Origin: Lactifluus volemus
Taxonomy: Eukaryota; Basidiomycota; Agaricomycetes; Russulales; Russulaceae
Direction: 5' to 3'
Length of the DNA stretch: 64,000 bases
Assembly (NCBI GenBank): GCA_022376515.1
Contig: WTXI01000001.1
Span: forward strand, 1,488,001 to 1,552,000
A program made the position numbers and the translations under genes. The notes under the pieces are model-generated. The model was not told the DNA's origin and did no database searches. It saw nothing but the letters and a program-made list of their open reading frames with translations. This document shows, piece by piece, positions 49,547 through 60,927 of this stretch; the first letter of the stretch is position 1, and each line of letters begins with the position of its first letter.

Positions 49547-50750
49547 TTGAGAAAACGAATCAACTTGAAGTCAGTTTCAGTCTTGGTGGCGTGTTAGTGA
49601 CTGGTCACATAGTGTCACGATCACATCCGTCCTATCTCGAACACTCTTTCCCTCAATTTTGGTCCAAAATTTTCGATCTTTTTTGCACTTATGGAGATCA
49701 TACCACCGTATATTACAGGGCAGCAGATCGTCTCCGGCTTTCGGTGGGCCACAGATCTCACTGCTCCTTGCGGTTTCGAGTTGCGGCCTTGAAGTTGCCG
49801 CGTCTCAGCTCAGCTCATATCTCTTGTCTCATCCGCTGCTCCACCTCTGGACCCTGGCGGGAGAGCCACAGCATCGGGCCTGTCGGATCTTCTCTGATGC
49901 TTCCTTCGTTTAGGGGCTTTCTCTCTTGGGTTCAGTGCTGACTTGTCAGCCTGGCTGTTTTTAGCTGCGATACCTTGACTCTGCTGTCTACCTTTTTTTT
50001 TACCTTGCTCTGTGCTGCCATCAGGAAACCTGAATACCTCGTACAAGTAACCTAAATTTTACCCCAAAGTTGCATATATTTTCAACCGTTAATCAAGTTG
50101 TAAAAAGTTTCTATTTTACAGCCAGTTACATGAGTGAGGAATATTACTGTTTTACTTGTGAAAGTTGCAGAGTTTATGCACACTTTCCTGATGTACTATC
50201 TCTTGTCACGTTCGGCGCCTCCCTCTTCTGCATCCTATCTATTTTCCGATTACCTCTTCTGCGTCTTGTACCTTCCGGAGTCCGTCCATGTCGCGTTGGC
50301 ACCCCTCTCTCGATCCAAATAAAACTTTAGGGGTACTAATTTCACTCTCCTCGGGCTATCTTCTAACGTACCCGGCGTACGAGGGATGCCAATTCGGTCA
50401 CCATTAAAGCCCATGGGTCAGCCTGACCCCCTGACGACATTTACGATGGACATAGGTCTGTAGACTGCTCAACCCTTTTCCTCGCGATCTATTCATCCTC
50501 TTCGTCAGGCGACGGCCAGCACTGTGACAACCTGTACTGCGACGACCGGCACTGCGACTACCAGTACTGCAACGACAAGTGTATCGAAGATCAGTACAGC
50601 GAATACCAGTACTATTCGTCGTACAGTGAAGACTCGCCCAGCGTACAGCGACGACTCGCCCAGCGAAGGCCAGTACAGCGACGACTCGCTCAGCGAAGAC
50701 CAGTACCGTGACACGATGACCAACACATCCAGTACCTCCACCACGCACTC
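49547..50750. other. Gene-sparse stretch upstream of the RIB2-type deaminase
   Basis: AT-rich with several short open frames in both directions. A basic, low-complexity frame on the minus strand (about 50040-49810) lacks an ATG. The right end (50520-50712) is a degenerate tandem repeat. No protein family or RNA gene recognised. Confidence 0.5.
50520..50712. repeat. Degenerate tandem repeat, roughly 15-30 base units
   Basis: Variants of CAGTAC(A/T)GCGACGAC recur about ten times, with a later block repeating a CAGCGACGACTCGC(C/T)CAGCGA core. On the plus strand one frame encodes Tyr-Ser-Asp-Asp-Ser-type repeats. It ends just before the deaminase. Confidence 0.65.
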
Positions 50751-51246
50751 ATGGAGGCAGAGAAGTCTGTGCCTTCACCCACAGCCTTTTGCGTGGGCTG
50801 CCTCCTGGTCGCACACCACCCTTTCATCGCCGAGTCGCCTGTGATCCTCGCGACAGGCTACTCACGTGAGCTTCCCGGAAATACTCACGCTGAAGCCAAC
50901 GCCCTTGAGAAAGCACGCAACCTTTCTCCCGAGCAATCTCCGACTTTTTCCGAGTGTTGGGCCTAAACCCAGCATCGACGATGTGCTAATGCACACCGAT
51001 GTCTATACCACCCTCGAACCCTGTTCCGTGCGGACGTCTGGCCTCTCCCCCTGTGCGGATGCATTGATTACCGCTGGAATTCGCCGTTGCTTCATCGGGG
51101 TCGGTGAGCCAGATGACTTTGTGCAGTGCGAGGGAGCACAGAAACTGAGGGCTGCCGGGTGCCAAGTCATATGGATTAAAGGACTTGAAGACGAGTGTTT
51201 AGCGGCCGCGAGGAAAGGCAATCACGAATGTCTTTCGACATGCTAG
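50751..51246 (+). CDS. RIB2-type pyrimidine (DRAP) deaminase, stand-alone
   Basis: Matches the C-terminal deaminase domain of yeast Rib2, which deaminates the diaminopyrimidine intermediate of riboflavin synthesis. Zinc-binding motifs are visible: TGYSRELPGNTHAEANALEK (HAE) and YTTLEPCSVRTSGLSPC (PC-x-C type). The family end FIGVGEPDDFVQCEGAQKLR, GCQVIWIKGLEDECLAAARK is present. The protein here has no pseudouridine synthase domain, unlike yeast Rib2. The first Met shown is 50751; upstream bases in the same frame read IQYLHHAL, which also fits the family, so the true start is probably a little upstream, perhaps at the ATG near 50718 in another frame. The frame shifts near 50944-50949 in a T run, where this one looks like an inserted rather than a lost base. 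No introns seen. Confidence 0.85.
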
Positions 51247-52543
51247 GGCCTCGTCTTGCAGGATAACACTCCCAAGTTCCACCATCTTTGGTGTTATGTG
51301 ATGATTTAAAAACGTAGCATTGAATTATTTGAATATATTACAGTAGTACTCGAAATCGAAAAAAATAAAATACAGAGGTCCAGTGCAACACAAATTGAGA
51401 TTCAGTGGACCCCCGAACAGAGATGATATGGGCGAACCTCGGTCCACGAGTGTCCGAGAAGAAAATAGCAAGGGTGAAGACAATCGGGCGATTGTGACGA
51501 GATTCTGCTGGCGCGAAACGACGGATCACGACGGTGGAACCATTTAAACGGAGAAATTGAAGAGCCGGAACGAGAAAACTGGCGGCGATAATTTGCTGCG
51601 TTTCTGGAACATTTTTCAAAGTCGAGAACGAAACGCGATTTTGAAAACGGGCCTTGACACGGACGTAAATGAACAGAACGGGGATAAAAATCACGATTGA
51701 AAGGTCAGCAAAAAAATAAATACGAGCAAGTGAGATGATAGAGCAGAAAAAGCTCAGGGGTCTTCTAGAAGCTTGGAGCACAAGAGCGATACCGAAATTA
51801 AAAATAAGTTTACGAAGTCAACAACCAGAGGGGAACACAAGATATTTTTGAAGACACGTGCACCCTCAGGAACCTTTCATAGGACGTTCGGTGTTCCTCG
51901 AAGGGAAAAAAAAAGGCAAAAGTAAAAAGTCTAGACGCTGTAAACGACAAAGGTAGAACCCAATCATAGAAGATTACCGTACTGGGCAAACAAAAGGGAG
52001 ACTCGAGCGATTTATCCAAAAGGGGAGTTGTGAGACATGAGGCGCGTAGTGGTAGATACCGAGGAGATAGAGAAGCACGAAGTGTGGCCCGAGGCCGCAA
52101 AAGCGCTCAGCGGGACTATGTCCGAGGAGCAAAAGCGTCACAGCCGGGATGACAGCATGGCTCGCGGGATGGGACGAGAGTGTGGCCGGCGACTCCAAAC
52201 TAGGATATTTACGAAGAGGTCGGAGGCGAAGGGCTCCGGAGAGGACAGGAAGGCCCCAGTGTCAATGGGTTACCTTGACCACATCGTTACCGCCTCCTCC
52301 AAAGAACGGCAGAAATTTATATTCTCTCTCTGTCGACAGAGACTACTCCCTCCTTATCTTGGGGAGGGAAAGCCAAAGCCTGCTTCACCAAAGCCATGCA
52401 GGCCTGCCACCGGCCAGGCCAAGACGAATCAGGGCGACACTGTCCTGCTGTGGTAGTAGTCACGAGGACAGCATACTTGTAATAGTCACACGTAGCGAAT
52501 TCAAGTGAAAACGTGTCGAGTCAGCGATATTCCTTAGATCATT
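51247..52543. other. 1.3 kb stretch without a supported gene
   Basis: Lies between the deaminase and COX19. Minus-strand open frames at 51338-51781 and 51810-52100 are hydrophobic or Phe-rich and resemble AT-rich noise; plus-strand frames at 52037-52456 match nothing I know. No terminal repeats or transposase motifs found. Confidence 0.5.
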
Positions 52544-52932
52544 CTATTTCACACCGGCACCCTTGCTCTCCTCACTATCGCATTTGACGTCAGCTAATCC
52601 GATATTTTTCCATTCGTCTTTCTCCATTAGCCCACTGCCAAAGATTAGCATATCCACCGAATCGTAGGATGTGAAGACAAACGGACTTTTGCATCCTGCA
52701 GTTGAGATAATCCCTATTCAAGTGCCGACATTCGGAAGAAGCATTCGAGTTTCTGTTCAGACATTCCAGATATCGAGTCATGAATTCTTGCATTCTCCTA
52801 AGAAAATTATTAGCTTGAAAACACATTTAATTAACATGAATGTAAACCATAGTGATCTAGAGGGAATGAACCTCTGTTGGGGGGAGTGACTTGAAATCCG
52901 GTAGAGATAGACGGAGGACGTCCAAAAGACAT
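52544..52932 (-). CDS. COX19: Cox19, twin CX9C cytochrome oxidase assembly factor
   Basis: Cox19 is a small intermembrane-space/cytosolic protein with a CHCH fold needed for copper delivery to cytochrome oxidase. Three exons: MSFGRPPSISTGFQVTPPN with RGSFPLDHYG; a middle exon GECK..FMTRYLECLNRNS plus SSECRHLNRDYLNCRMQ; and a last exon NGLMEKDEWKNIGLADVKCD ending at 52544. The two Cys-x9-Cys pairs (CK...YLEC and CRHLNRDYLNC) are complete. The middle exon is broken by one base near 52783-52788 between GECK and FMTRYLEC. Introns are about 52829-52867 and 52640-52690. The gene is too fragmented to appear as one open frame. Confidence 0.9.
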
Positions 52933-53030
52933 CAGGCACGCGAGAAGCGCCCGAGTTAGGTTCCTTCTTGTAATTTCCCATGGGTGATTGTAAACACGTA
53001 TAGACAAATCTAAATATCATCAGGTAACCC

Positions 53031-54015
53031 TCATTCCCCCCTTCCCGACTCGTTGGGATCACTCCCCTCATCTACGCTGTCATCTGTATCCTTCCGCGAA
53101 CCCTGGGGCCTTGATGGTCCTGCTTGAGGATCACCTCCCCTAACCCTGTTACTCTTCAACACGACGATCTCTTTTAGCCAGGAATTCTCTCTTCTTAGAT
53201 CCGATGCCTCCTGTTCCAATTCATCAACACGCCCTGACAGATCAGACACCGTGCGTTCCAGGTTTAGGGTTTTGACCTTTTTCTTGACCCGGAAGCGTGC
53301 TATGAGAACATATGGAAGAGTTATGGCGTGATACAACGCGACGTGTCCTACTTGCACACATACCGGACGCGGCAGTATTCCGTCTGCGCTTCTCCTCGGC
53401 AATCGCCTCGGTGTCGAGCGCCGCATTTCCTGGCTGTGCATTGCTGTGAACGTTTGAAAGCTCGATTCTCCAGGTACAGTGCTAATCGGTGCGGATAACG
53501 CGGGAGTTGGATAGTGGGGACTGGGTGGTGCGTAGTTGGGTATAGCGAACCAAAGTTTGGCGTGAACGGCGGTGCAGGTACTCCAAGAGATGTCGACGGC
53601 TGGCTTGACAGCCACGGCGGCTGCGAACTCAGTTGCGGAGGAAAAGCTGGTGGAAATTGATTGGGGTTGGGGGCGAGGCCTTGTTGATGCATAGACTGAA
53701 CCAGTCGGGGATAGGCATCTTGTATTGTTCGTAAAGCACGATTCACATCTTCATGGTTTAGTGGCGCGTTAGGCGGTACGGGAGGTCGTTGCGGTGGCCA
53801 TCCTGGGACCTCTCCAGTGTGACCCTGATGAGTGTGGATAAGATGTAGAGTTATTACAACAACACCTGCACATTGAGGGTGGAGGACATACACTACTAGA
53901 GGGGGAAGCAGCACCAGCTGGAACAGGCTGTGTACTGCCAGAGCGGGCGCGGCTGGATCTACCCCTCGACCACTTCCAGCTGGAGGCAGAGAAGAAGAGT
54001 GAGAGTCCCTATTCA
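53031..54015 (-). CDS. bZIP transcription factor, Cys3/Met4-like
   Basis: The basic region and zipper are split by one intron: AIAEEKRRRNTAAS joins ARFRVKKKVKTLNLERTVSD. The NTAASARFR signature and the Lys-rich extension are typical of Cys3/Met4-type bZIPs that control sulfur metabolism in fungi. The zipper has VSDLSGRVDELEQEASDLRR and ENSWLKEIVVL. The C-terminus is acidic. The N-terminal part is Pro/Gln-rich (GWPPQRPPVPPNAP, NRALRTIQDAYPRLVQSMHQ). The start MNRDSHSSSLPPAGS at 54015 is tentative. The exon before the basic region changes frame around 53440-53470, consistent with one lost base. The target pathway is inferred from the family only. Confidence 0.82.
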
Positions 54016-54478
54016 TGTCAAGAGAGGAAGAAAGAGGTTTCCAGAGGTCTAAATCAATCCGCACAGTCGAGCTTAAAAGTGTGAGGTCCCTGTCTGAAGA
54101 CGGCTCGTTCTTTACGTCGAGCATGTTAGAGAAGGCTATACCATCTGGGTAAATCAGAAAGATCAGTCTCTGTTGTGAACGAGACCAAGTGGATGAGTGG
54201 GTAGACAGCCATGACGAGACTGGTGTGTCACGAAGTCGCAATCGAAACACAAGATGGCGACAACCATTGGATAAGCCAAGTACCGGTGCGATCTATCCGC
54301 GCTGTCCAATAACATCTTCTCCGATACCAGCCACCCCATCATATGGCTATGACTATGATAAATGCCGGGAGCTGTACGGATATTAGTAACAAAGTAATAA
54401 TTGGCGCGACAGGTTCTGAAATTGAAAGCACGTGCCATGACGCGTCCGCCGTCCTCACTTCTTATCTCGACCTTCACC
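54016..54478. promoter_or_regulatory. Divergent promoter region of the bZIP and NPL4 genes
   Basis: 463 bases. Near the NPL4 end there is an E-box CACGTG at 54430-54435 and an ACGCGT at 54440-54445. A minus-strand open frame across it has no family match. Confidence 0.35.
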
Positions 54479-56841
54479 ATGGTACGTCACTTTTTCTTGT
54501 TAACACTCCTTTTCTCAACACAACTAGCTCGTAAGAATAAGGTCTAAAGATGGAAACTTTCGCTTCGAACTACAACCTACATCTGACATTTCAGACTTGG
54601 TGGACAAGGTAAGAATGTCTTCCAGTCTCTGAATACAGTCAGTGTCGACTTGTTACTCTAGATATTAGAAACAACTGAAAATGCTGATCCGGTAACCCTG
54701 ACAATCTCTAATCAACCAAGGGGAAATGAGACTCTTGTCTCCGCTTTGAAAGGAAGAAGTCTCAAATCGTTGGGAATCAGGCCAGTAACCCCCATTGCCC
54801 ATCGGCGTCCTTTTCTCATAGAGACATTTAAGACACGGTGAACTTATTTTGTCTCATATGCTCAGCGGTCTATGTCAGGTGCTTCTCAAGAAGGTCCCCC
54901 TGACAAAGCTTTCACCACCAAGGGCGCTACCTCCCCAGCAGGCCGGCCTTGGGAGAATGTTAAAGAAGACGCCGTAGATCAGTACTGGCGAACCAAGGAT
55001 GGGAAGATTTCCAGAAGTAGGGACCTCAACTTCTGCAAGCACGGGGCTAATGCTATGTGTGATTACTGTATGCCCATGGAGCCTTATGACCGGAAATTCC
55101 ACCAAGACCAGAACATCAAGCACCTTTCCTATCACGCCTACCTCCGCCAACTCACTCCAAAGACTTCTTCCGCTGCGGCAGCCGCATTGCCACCATTAGT
55201 AGAGCCAGATTACCGTGTCAATGTGCCTTGTCCCTCCGGTAACCATCCAAACTGGCCAGCAGGCATATGTACAGGGTGCCAGCCCTCCGCTATCACTCTT
55301 CAAAGCCAGCCTTTTCGCATGGTAGACCATCTTGAGATTGCCTCAATGGAAATCATCGATAGATTCTTGACGGCATGGCGCACCACGGGGTTGCAGCGCT
55401 TCGGCTGGCTCATTGGTCGATATGAGCCGTATGACAAAGTGCCAATGGGTGTCAAGGCAGTAGTGGAAGCTATACACGAACCGCCACAGGAAGGCGAGCT
55501 AGATGGTCTATCACTTGGACTGCCGTGGCAAGGCGAGACACACGTGCGAACGCTATCAGCGTCTGCTTCGACCCCACTCACAATCGTCGGCTACATCTTC
55601 ACCGACCTTGATCCGACAGCGGAAGACCGCACGAAGAATGTGTACAAGCGGCATCCAGGGTCCTTCTTCCTCTCATCCCTCGAGGTCCTCTTTGCTGCCC
55701 ATTTGCAGGCACAACACCGTACCCCTTCACGCAGCTCGCCGTCCGGATACTTTGCTTCGCGCCTCGTGACAGCCGTGCTTACCGGGACTGAGGACGGTGC
55801 TGTGGATGTGGCTGCGTATCAGGTGTCAGAGCAGGCGGTCGGCATGCTGCAGGCGGACATGATTGAGGCCAGCGTTGACCCAGGCATGATGCGCGTCAAA
55901 GAAGAGAGCCGCGGTGAGGACGGTGGGTCAGCGAGATACGTACCTGACGTCTTCTTTCGTTACCGCAATGAATATGGCATCGAGGTCAAAAAGAGCGCCA
56001 AGCCCGCATTTCCGGTAGAGTATCTGCTCGTCAATGTGTGTCTAGTCTCTTCCCCCTTCCCTTCTAATCCTCTTTTTTTTTTTAAATCCTTGTTCTAAAG
56101 GTCACCCATGGCTTTCCACAAAATCCTTCGCCTATCTTCCGTTCAAATCACTTTGCGATCGAGAACCGTCCCGGGATCGAAGATCAGACGATCGAGCAGG
56201 TGATGCGCTCGCTTAACGAACTCGGTGCGCCGGACGTCCAAGTGAGTAAGCGAGGTGGTACCGTCGCGCACCGTCGCGTCGAACTCGCAAAGTGGCTCAG
56301 TGATTGGCACCTGATCGCCTTCCTCGGGACTTGCGGGCTTCTCTCCGAGGTAAGTTTCGTGTCTTGGGGCCGGCCAGCCGCCCATACTTACTGGGAGGAT
56401 GCGTTCCCCCCCGGTAAACGGATATCTAGGATGACACGAAAGTGTTGGTTCGGATCGCTACTGCGCAGAACCTCGACGATCCAGCCGTACTCGACCCGCT
56501 ATTGACGACAGAGAGCTGGCAGACTGTCGCCACGTTTGCACGCGAAAGTGACCGTACGTTTATGCGTGTCCCACTTCGCCTGTCGTCGGTATTTCTACTC
56601 AATTATCTCCACTCTTTTGATTGTAGCACCTCGTCGTCCAACACAACCTGCGCCGGACGGTCCACCAGTGCATGCCTTGGACGAGGACATACCCCCCGAA
56701 TTGTTCGACGAAATTGCAGCCTCTACACGAGGAGTTGGTGGCGACAGCGGCAGATCTGCCGGTGGGCGGGTGTGTCCGCATTGTACGTTCGAAAACATGC
56801 ACGGTAGAAGCGATTGCGACGTGTGCGGGCTTCCCTTGTAA
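54479..56841 (+). CDS. NPL4: Npl4, Cdc48/p97 ubiquitin cofactor
   Basis: Npl4 with Ufd1 recruits Cdc48 to ubiquitylated substrates in ER-associated degradation. Exon 1 is only the ATG (54479-54481). The UBX-like N-terminus follows: LVRIRSKDGNFRFELQPTSD, SALKGRSLKSLGI. The zinc finger region has LNFCKHGANAMCDYCMPMEP, then VPCPSGNHPNWPAGICTGCQ. The inactive MPN-like core includes QRFGWLIGRYEPYDKVPMGV and VEAIHEPPQEGE. The protein ends in an NZF finger, VCPHCTFENMHGRSDCDVCG. One base appears lost near 54846-54851 in a T run: HGELI must shift frame to reach VSYAQRSMSGASQEG. The start and all motif blocks are otherwise in order. Confidence 0.94.
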
Positions 56842-57201
56842 CGGGTAACGGTTCGGGGATAGCAGCATCCAAAAAGATAAACGAGGTTCGATATGACAGA
56901 CTGTTATAGTATGTTGTAATAACATGAGGGATAGAAGTGTACATTTTGAGTAACTACGAGAGGGGTTGGGTTGTCTGTATGTGGACGTCATAACACCCAT
57001 CTGCCCAAGGCCACCTTGGTGAATTTATGGAAAAGACTGTAGGGTGTGTTAGACGTGACATGTCATACTCAGAAATATAAGGACAGGGCATAACATGAGG
57101 GATAGAAGTGCAAATAACTATGTGAGAGGTTGGATGATTCTGCCGGAGTGAAGTTCGTGTTAATCTGGGTCAAGCTTCCTAGTCTTTCGGCGCATCTAGC
57201 A
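56842..57201. other. Convergent intergenic stretch with a direct repeat
   Basis: Lies between the NPL4 and Nudix 3' ends. A 20-base perfect direct repeat occurs at 56920-56939 and 57091-57110, with similar bases following each copy. Confidence 0.6.
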
Positions 57202-58839
57202 TCACCGAAGCATCCACCAAACGGTAAAAGTGATACTACACAACACGCCAATTGCACGCAAAACCAACACGACGACTAGCGCCTTGCGTACGGCAGCGTA
57301 GAAAGTCGTCAAGGCGCACCCGTCCAGTTAACTCTATACACAAGCACAACATATGAGCATTTGGTAGGTGGACAGAGGAAACACGTAATGGTGACTTACC
57401 GAGTATCACTCGTGCCACCTACACGGAGAGACGCCTCCCAATTGCGGATGACTTGACGGTAACGTTTTCCAAACACCCTGCGTGAGCGAGGCCATAACGA
57501 CCAGATTGTCAATAGGAAGCTCTTCTGGTCGAATACCAAACATACCAAATCCAAAAATTGACGTCCGGATAGGAGAACCGAGGAAAAACGCTCGTCAAGC
57601 TCGGAGGGGCATTAATCCTCCCTCTAACGCCTTTCTTGTTACCCTTCTCGTCGCTATCCTCCTCTATAACGTCCTCCACGCCCATGAGCTTATCAGAATC
57701 CCAGGGCGTAAGGGGCACACCAGGGGTGGGGGACATATAAGACAAGAGGTCGAGGGTCATACCAAGCGACAAACCCCAGAGCTTGAGCGCCTGGGGCTCA
57801 GCATTGTTGACGCGCGGATAAAGGGATGCAGAAGCCGGATGGAGGGCGGGATTGAGAGTACCTGCTTCAGCTTGGAGTGAGCGGTGCAAAAATTTCTCGT
57901 CAAGCGACCCAGAGATGTCCGAGGCAGTATGGAGAGGACGAGGGCAGGGAACTGCATGCTGCCCACAAGGACACGCATAAGGGGGCGTAGTACACGTGAG
58001 TGCCTCGGGGTAAGTCGTGATGCCGTGTCAACTGTGACGGTGGACCAGAGAGGCCCAGAAACGGTATTTGAGCCTGTGCGGTCTGGATAGAGTGCGTTCA
58101 ATGGCACCCAATGGAGGGTTGTTTCGGGAATTGGCTCGGTGGGTGTTTCAGTCGGGGTGAGTTGGAGAAAAACTTGTAAAGGTGAGTAGAGATATGATGA
58201 ATGAAAGTTGGACTGACCGAAGGGAGAAAGAATCATAAGGAGACGTTTACCAAGGGAGGTGGTGATCTCGCGGTCATCAAGTTGGCCCACACAAGTGTAA
58301 TCGCTTTCAGCAAGGTCAAGACCGATTTCTTCCCAGTTTGACGCATGGCTAGGCAAGTACGGGTGGGTACATACGGTATGAGTGGGAGAGGAAGGGCTCA
58401 AATACCAGTATAAAGACTGCCTTCGTCACCTTCTTCTAAGCGACCACCCGGAAAGGCGACGTGAGCATCACGAGTATTTTCATTAATATCTGCGTTATCT
58501 GGTTTTTGACGACGAAGGAATAGGATCTCTGGACGGGCAGCGGGGTGTTTCACCCAGTCAAGGTCGAAAAATTGGGTGAGAGAAGGAGGAGTAGTAGATT
58601 TTGGAGGAAGAGGAAAGTTGGGTGGTGGGACAAAGCGTATGATGAGAGCTACTGCAGCACGACGGGGCTCTGAAAAGAAAGGAATTAGAATAAAATAGAG
58701 AGATAATAATGAAAATATAAATTACGCGTTGGGGGGATGCGATGATCCTTGGAGGAGTCGAACGGATGCGGTGAAGAGCCCGGGAAAGAAGACAGGGACG
58801 GGGAGGAATGTTTGTTGTATTATTATTATCAATGGACAT
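57202..58839 (-). CDS. Nudix hydrolase with C-terminal membrane anchor (CoA diphosphatase-like)
   Basis: Resembles fungal Nudix proteins related to Pcd1 (CoA diphosphatase). It starts at 58839 (MSIDNNNTTNIPPRPCLLSR). The catalytic box is split by an intron: AFPGGRLEEGDEGSLYTA joins MRQTWEEIGLDLAE. The usual R-E of the box is R-Q here. Then CVGQLDDREITTSLGKRLLM and ILSPFVFLQLTPTETP follow. A later segment reads ALKLWGLSLGMTLDLLSYM and VFGKRYRQVIRNWEASLR. The end has TTFYAAVRKALVVVLVLRAI and a TM-like GVLCSITFTVWWMLR, stop at 57202. Frame breaks of one base lie near 57921-57928 and 57308-57314. Two possible reasons for R-Q are a clade feature or a base error. The substrate is not proven. Confidence 0.86.
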
Positions 58840-58913
58840 GGTAGAAGCGTTGACAGCTTTAGGGTGGGGTAAAAGTTATTAAAAAGTCAATTGAATTCGT
58901 TGGGGTTATGACG

Positions 58914-60502
58914 TCATAGTTCTGCCCAGCCCGATTCATCCCCAGCCCGACCACCACCAGTGAGCACCCCAAGCAGGAACACGATCCCGCCCGCGCCGAG
59001 TCTCATACTCAGACCCCGATATAGTTGCCCTAACCCCGTCTTTCGCCAAATGCTCACGTGCTCTTCCTCTTCCTCACCTTCCTTCTCTTTCCCTTTATCT
59101 CTCTTCCGTCCCTTTAGTCCTCGCTCGACTGGCAAGTCTGACCGCTCCTCGGTGAGAATATGCCACAATGCGTCCACAACTCCGTTATATGCTATCGGCC
59201 GTTTCTCTACGCACGTCTTCAATGGTTGCCCACGTCCTCGCACCTGCACCTGCAGTCGCCGCCTCACCGTCTCAAATGGTAGCGTTGCGAGTAAACCGAT
59301 GCAGCTGCTAGTAAACTCGACCACTCCCCATGCGACCGGACTACTCTCAATCGAGACGAGCGTACCCGGGAATAATCGTGCCGCAAGTAGCGGTGGTAAC
59401 CCGAGCGACATTAGAGGCCGAATCGTGCTGTCTAGGAGCGTCGGAATGAGTAGGTGTGGGTGTAAGTACAGCCCCCACACGCCCCCTTCATCTCGCACGA
59501 CTTTCCGCAGAGCGTCGATCGGCCCTGTGTACGACCTATGTTGTGGGCTGAATGATTGAACGATAAGACGTGTCCGGACGAGATCCAGAGGAGAGAGAAT
59601 AAACCCGGTGATGAGATGAGAAGCCACCGGAATGAGCAGTGAGGTAGAACTTGCAGGAAATATGTACAGCGTGGCCAATGTAGGAGCGAATATACTCTGC
59701 AGGGCATTGTGAATCAATGGCTGCATGGTTGAAGAGAGCATGTCAGTGATACACTCGGTCAGCAGCCCTTTTCGCAGGGAAACAGCCGACGGTCATCAGT
59801 ATCACGTTCAATTAGGTGAAATGTCCGAAACACAGACCTTTCCACAACGCGAGCCAGCCTTCACTGCGGTGCCGCCCGAGCATCTTCATCATGGTCCACA
59901 CCCATCTACGCTCCCGACAGGAATGACATAATCTGGGCGCGTGCTCTCCTCCATGACGTTCTTGCGAACAACATATCCGCGCTCGTCCGCTGGACGTGGC
60001 ACCGGATAACGTGACGGTCCTGAGCCGAGTGGATCGGTGAAGTACGATTCTTCTCCAGATTCATCGTCACTTGTCTACAAATAATGAGTGGTATTGAAGA
60101 GGGAATGGAGAGCAAACGTGCCTCTTCTGCAACCTCTTCCGTGGTAGGCTCGGCATCATCTACTTGCCCCACATCTCTTGGAACCCATTGTACCTGTAAG
60201 AGACACTTGCCGACTTCCCACGGCATTGCGATGGCCGTAGTGGTGTAACCTAATACGGCACTGGCGACGAGCGTTTTGACAACAAGTCCGAGATCCAACC
60301 CTCCAGGGTCTGCTAATCCCGGAGAGAGTTCAAAGATGGAGTTTTGCACTGGGCGTGACGAGAACGTGTGAGAGGAAATGGTTGAAGATTGTGGCGGCTG
60401 CGATGCGCCGGAAGATAGACCAGTCGAGTTTGAAGGTGGAGTAAAGGACCATGTCGGTGGATTTGTGTTGTAAAGATCTCGGAGGGAAGATGGGTTGCTC
60501 AT
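58914..60502 (-). CDS. UGO1: Ugo1-like mitochondrial outer-membrane carrier protein
   Basis: Ugo1 is a fungal outer-membrane member of the mitochondrial carrier family that helps Fzo1 and Mgm1 in mitochondrial fusion. It starts at 60502 (MSNPSSLRDLYNTNPPTWSF). The N-terminal soluble part is followed by VVKTLVASAVLGYTTTAIAM with PWEVGKCLLQVQWVP and the carrier-like SPLDLVRTRLIVQSF. Later come TLPFETVRRRLQVQ and an acidic Lys/Glu loop, then LYRGLSMRLGAGGIVFLLGV, ending at 58914. One base appears lost near 59898-59904 in a G run: VIPVGSVDG must shift to VWTMMKMLGRHRSEGWLALW, which is the usual carrier repeat continuation. The gene is 74 bases from the Nudix gene on the same strand and divergent from tricalbin. 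Confidence 0.88.
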
Positions 60503-60927
60503 GGGTGAAGAGAGCGAATCGGACACTTGAATGGTGATGTAATGAACGTTTGCCCGGGGGCCGCTTGTTTGGTATTGTTTGTTCTTAGCGCGTCCTATCC
60601 CTGCGCTATTTTTAGCATGGGTGGTTTTCAACCCACTGTATGAGCTATTTCTCAAAAGGGGTTTAGGGTGTTCTTCTGGGAAGCCTCGTTGGAGGCCGCC
60701 ATTTTGGCAATCGCTTCTCAAAATGTGACGTGATAGGCAGGGTGAAATTGAAGTTTCTTAATCTGGATAACATGATATCAAACGCGGAAACCATGTGTGG
60801 AGGTGGCGAAACTGTGAACATGGCGTAGTGGACCTAGCCTGGCCACCCATAATTCATATCAACAAGGTTCAAGACGTCACACCCTCCTCTCAACTCCCAC
60901 CTTCCCCCCTTTTCCCCTTCGTTGCCC
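60503..60927. promoter_or_regulatory. Divergent promoter region of UGO1 and the tricalbin gene
   Basis: 425 bases. A pyrimidine-rich stretch precedes the tricalbin start (60890-60922). No distinct element recognised. Confidence 0.35.

Noticed and set aside
49810..50040. Basic minus-strand frame ending GGAADETRDMS as a possible small gene
   Set aside because: No ATG, an A run near its start and low-complexity Lys/Arg/Gln content; no supporting exon.
50404..50748. Arg/Cys/Val-rich minus-strand frames over the tandem repeat
   Set aside because: Open only because the repeat lacks stops in several frames; not evidence for coding.
51338..52100. Hydrophobic minus-strand open frames that might be a membrane protein
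   Set aside because: Phe-rich composition follows from AT-rich sequence; no start context, no splice partners and no family match.
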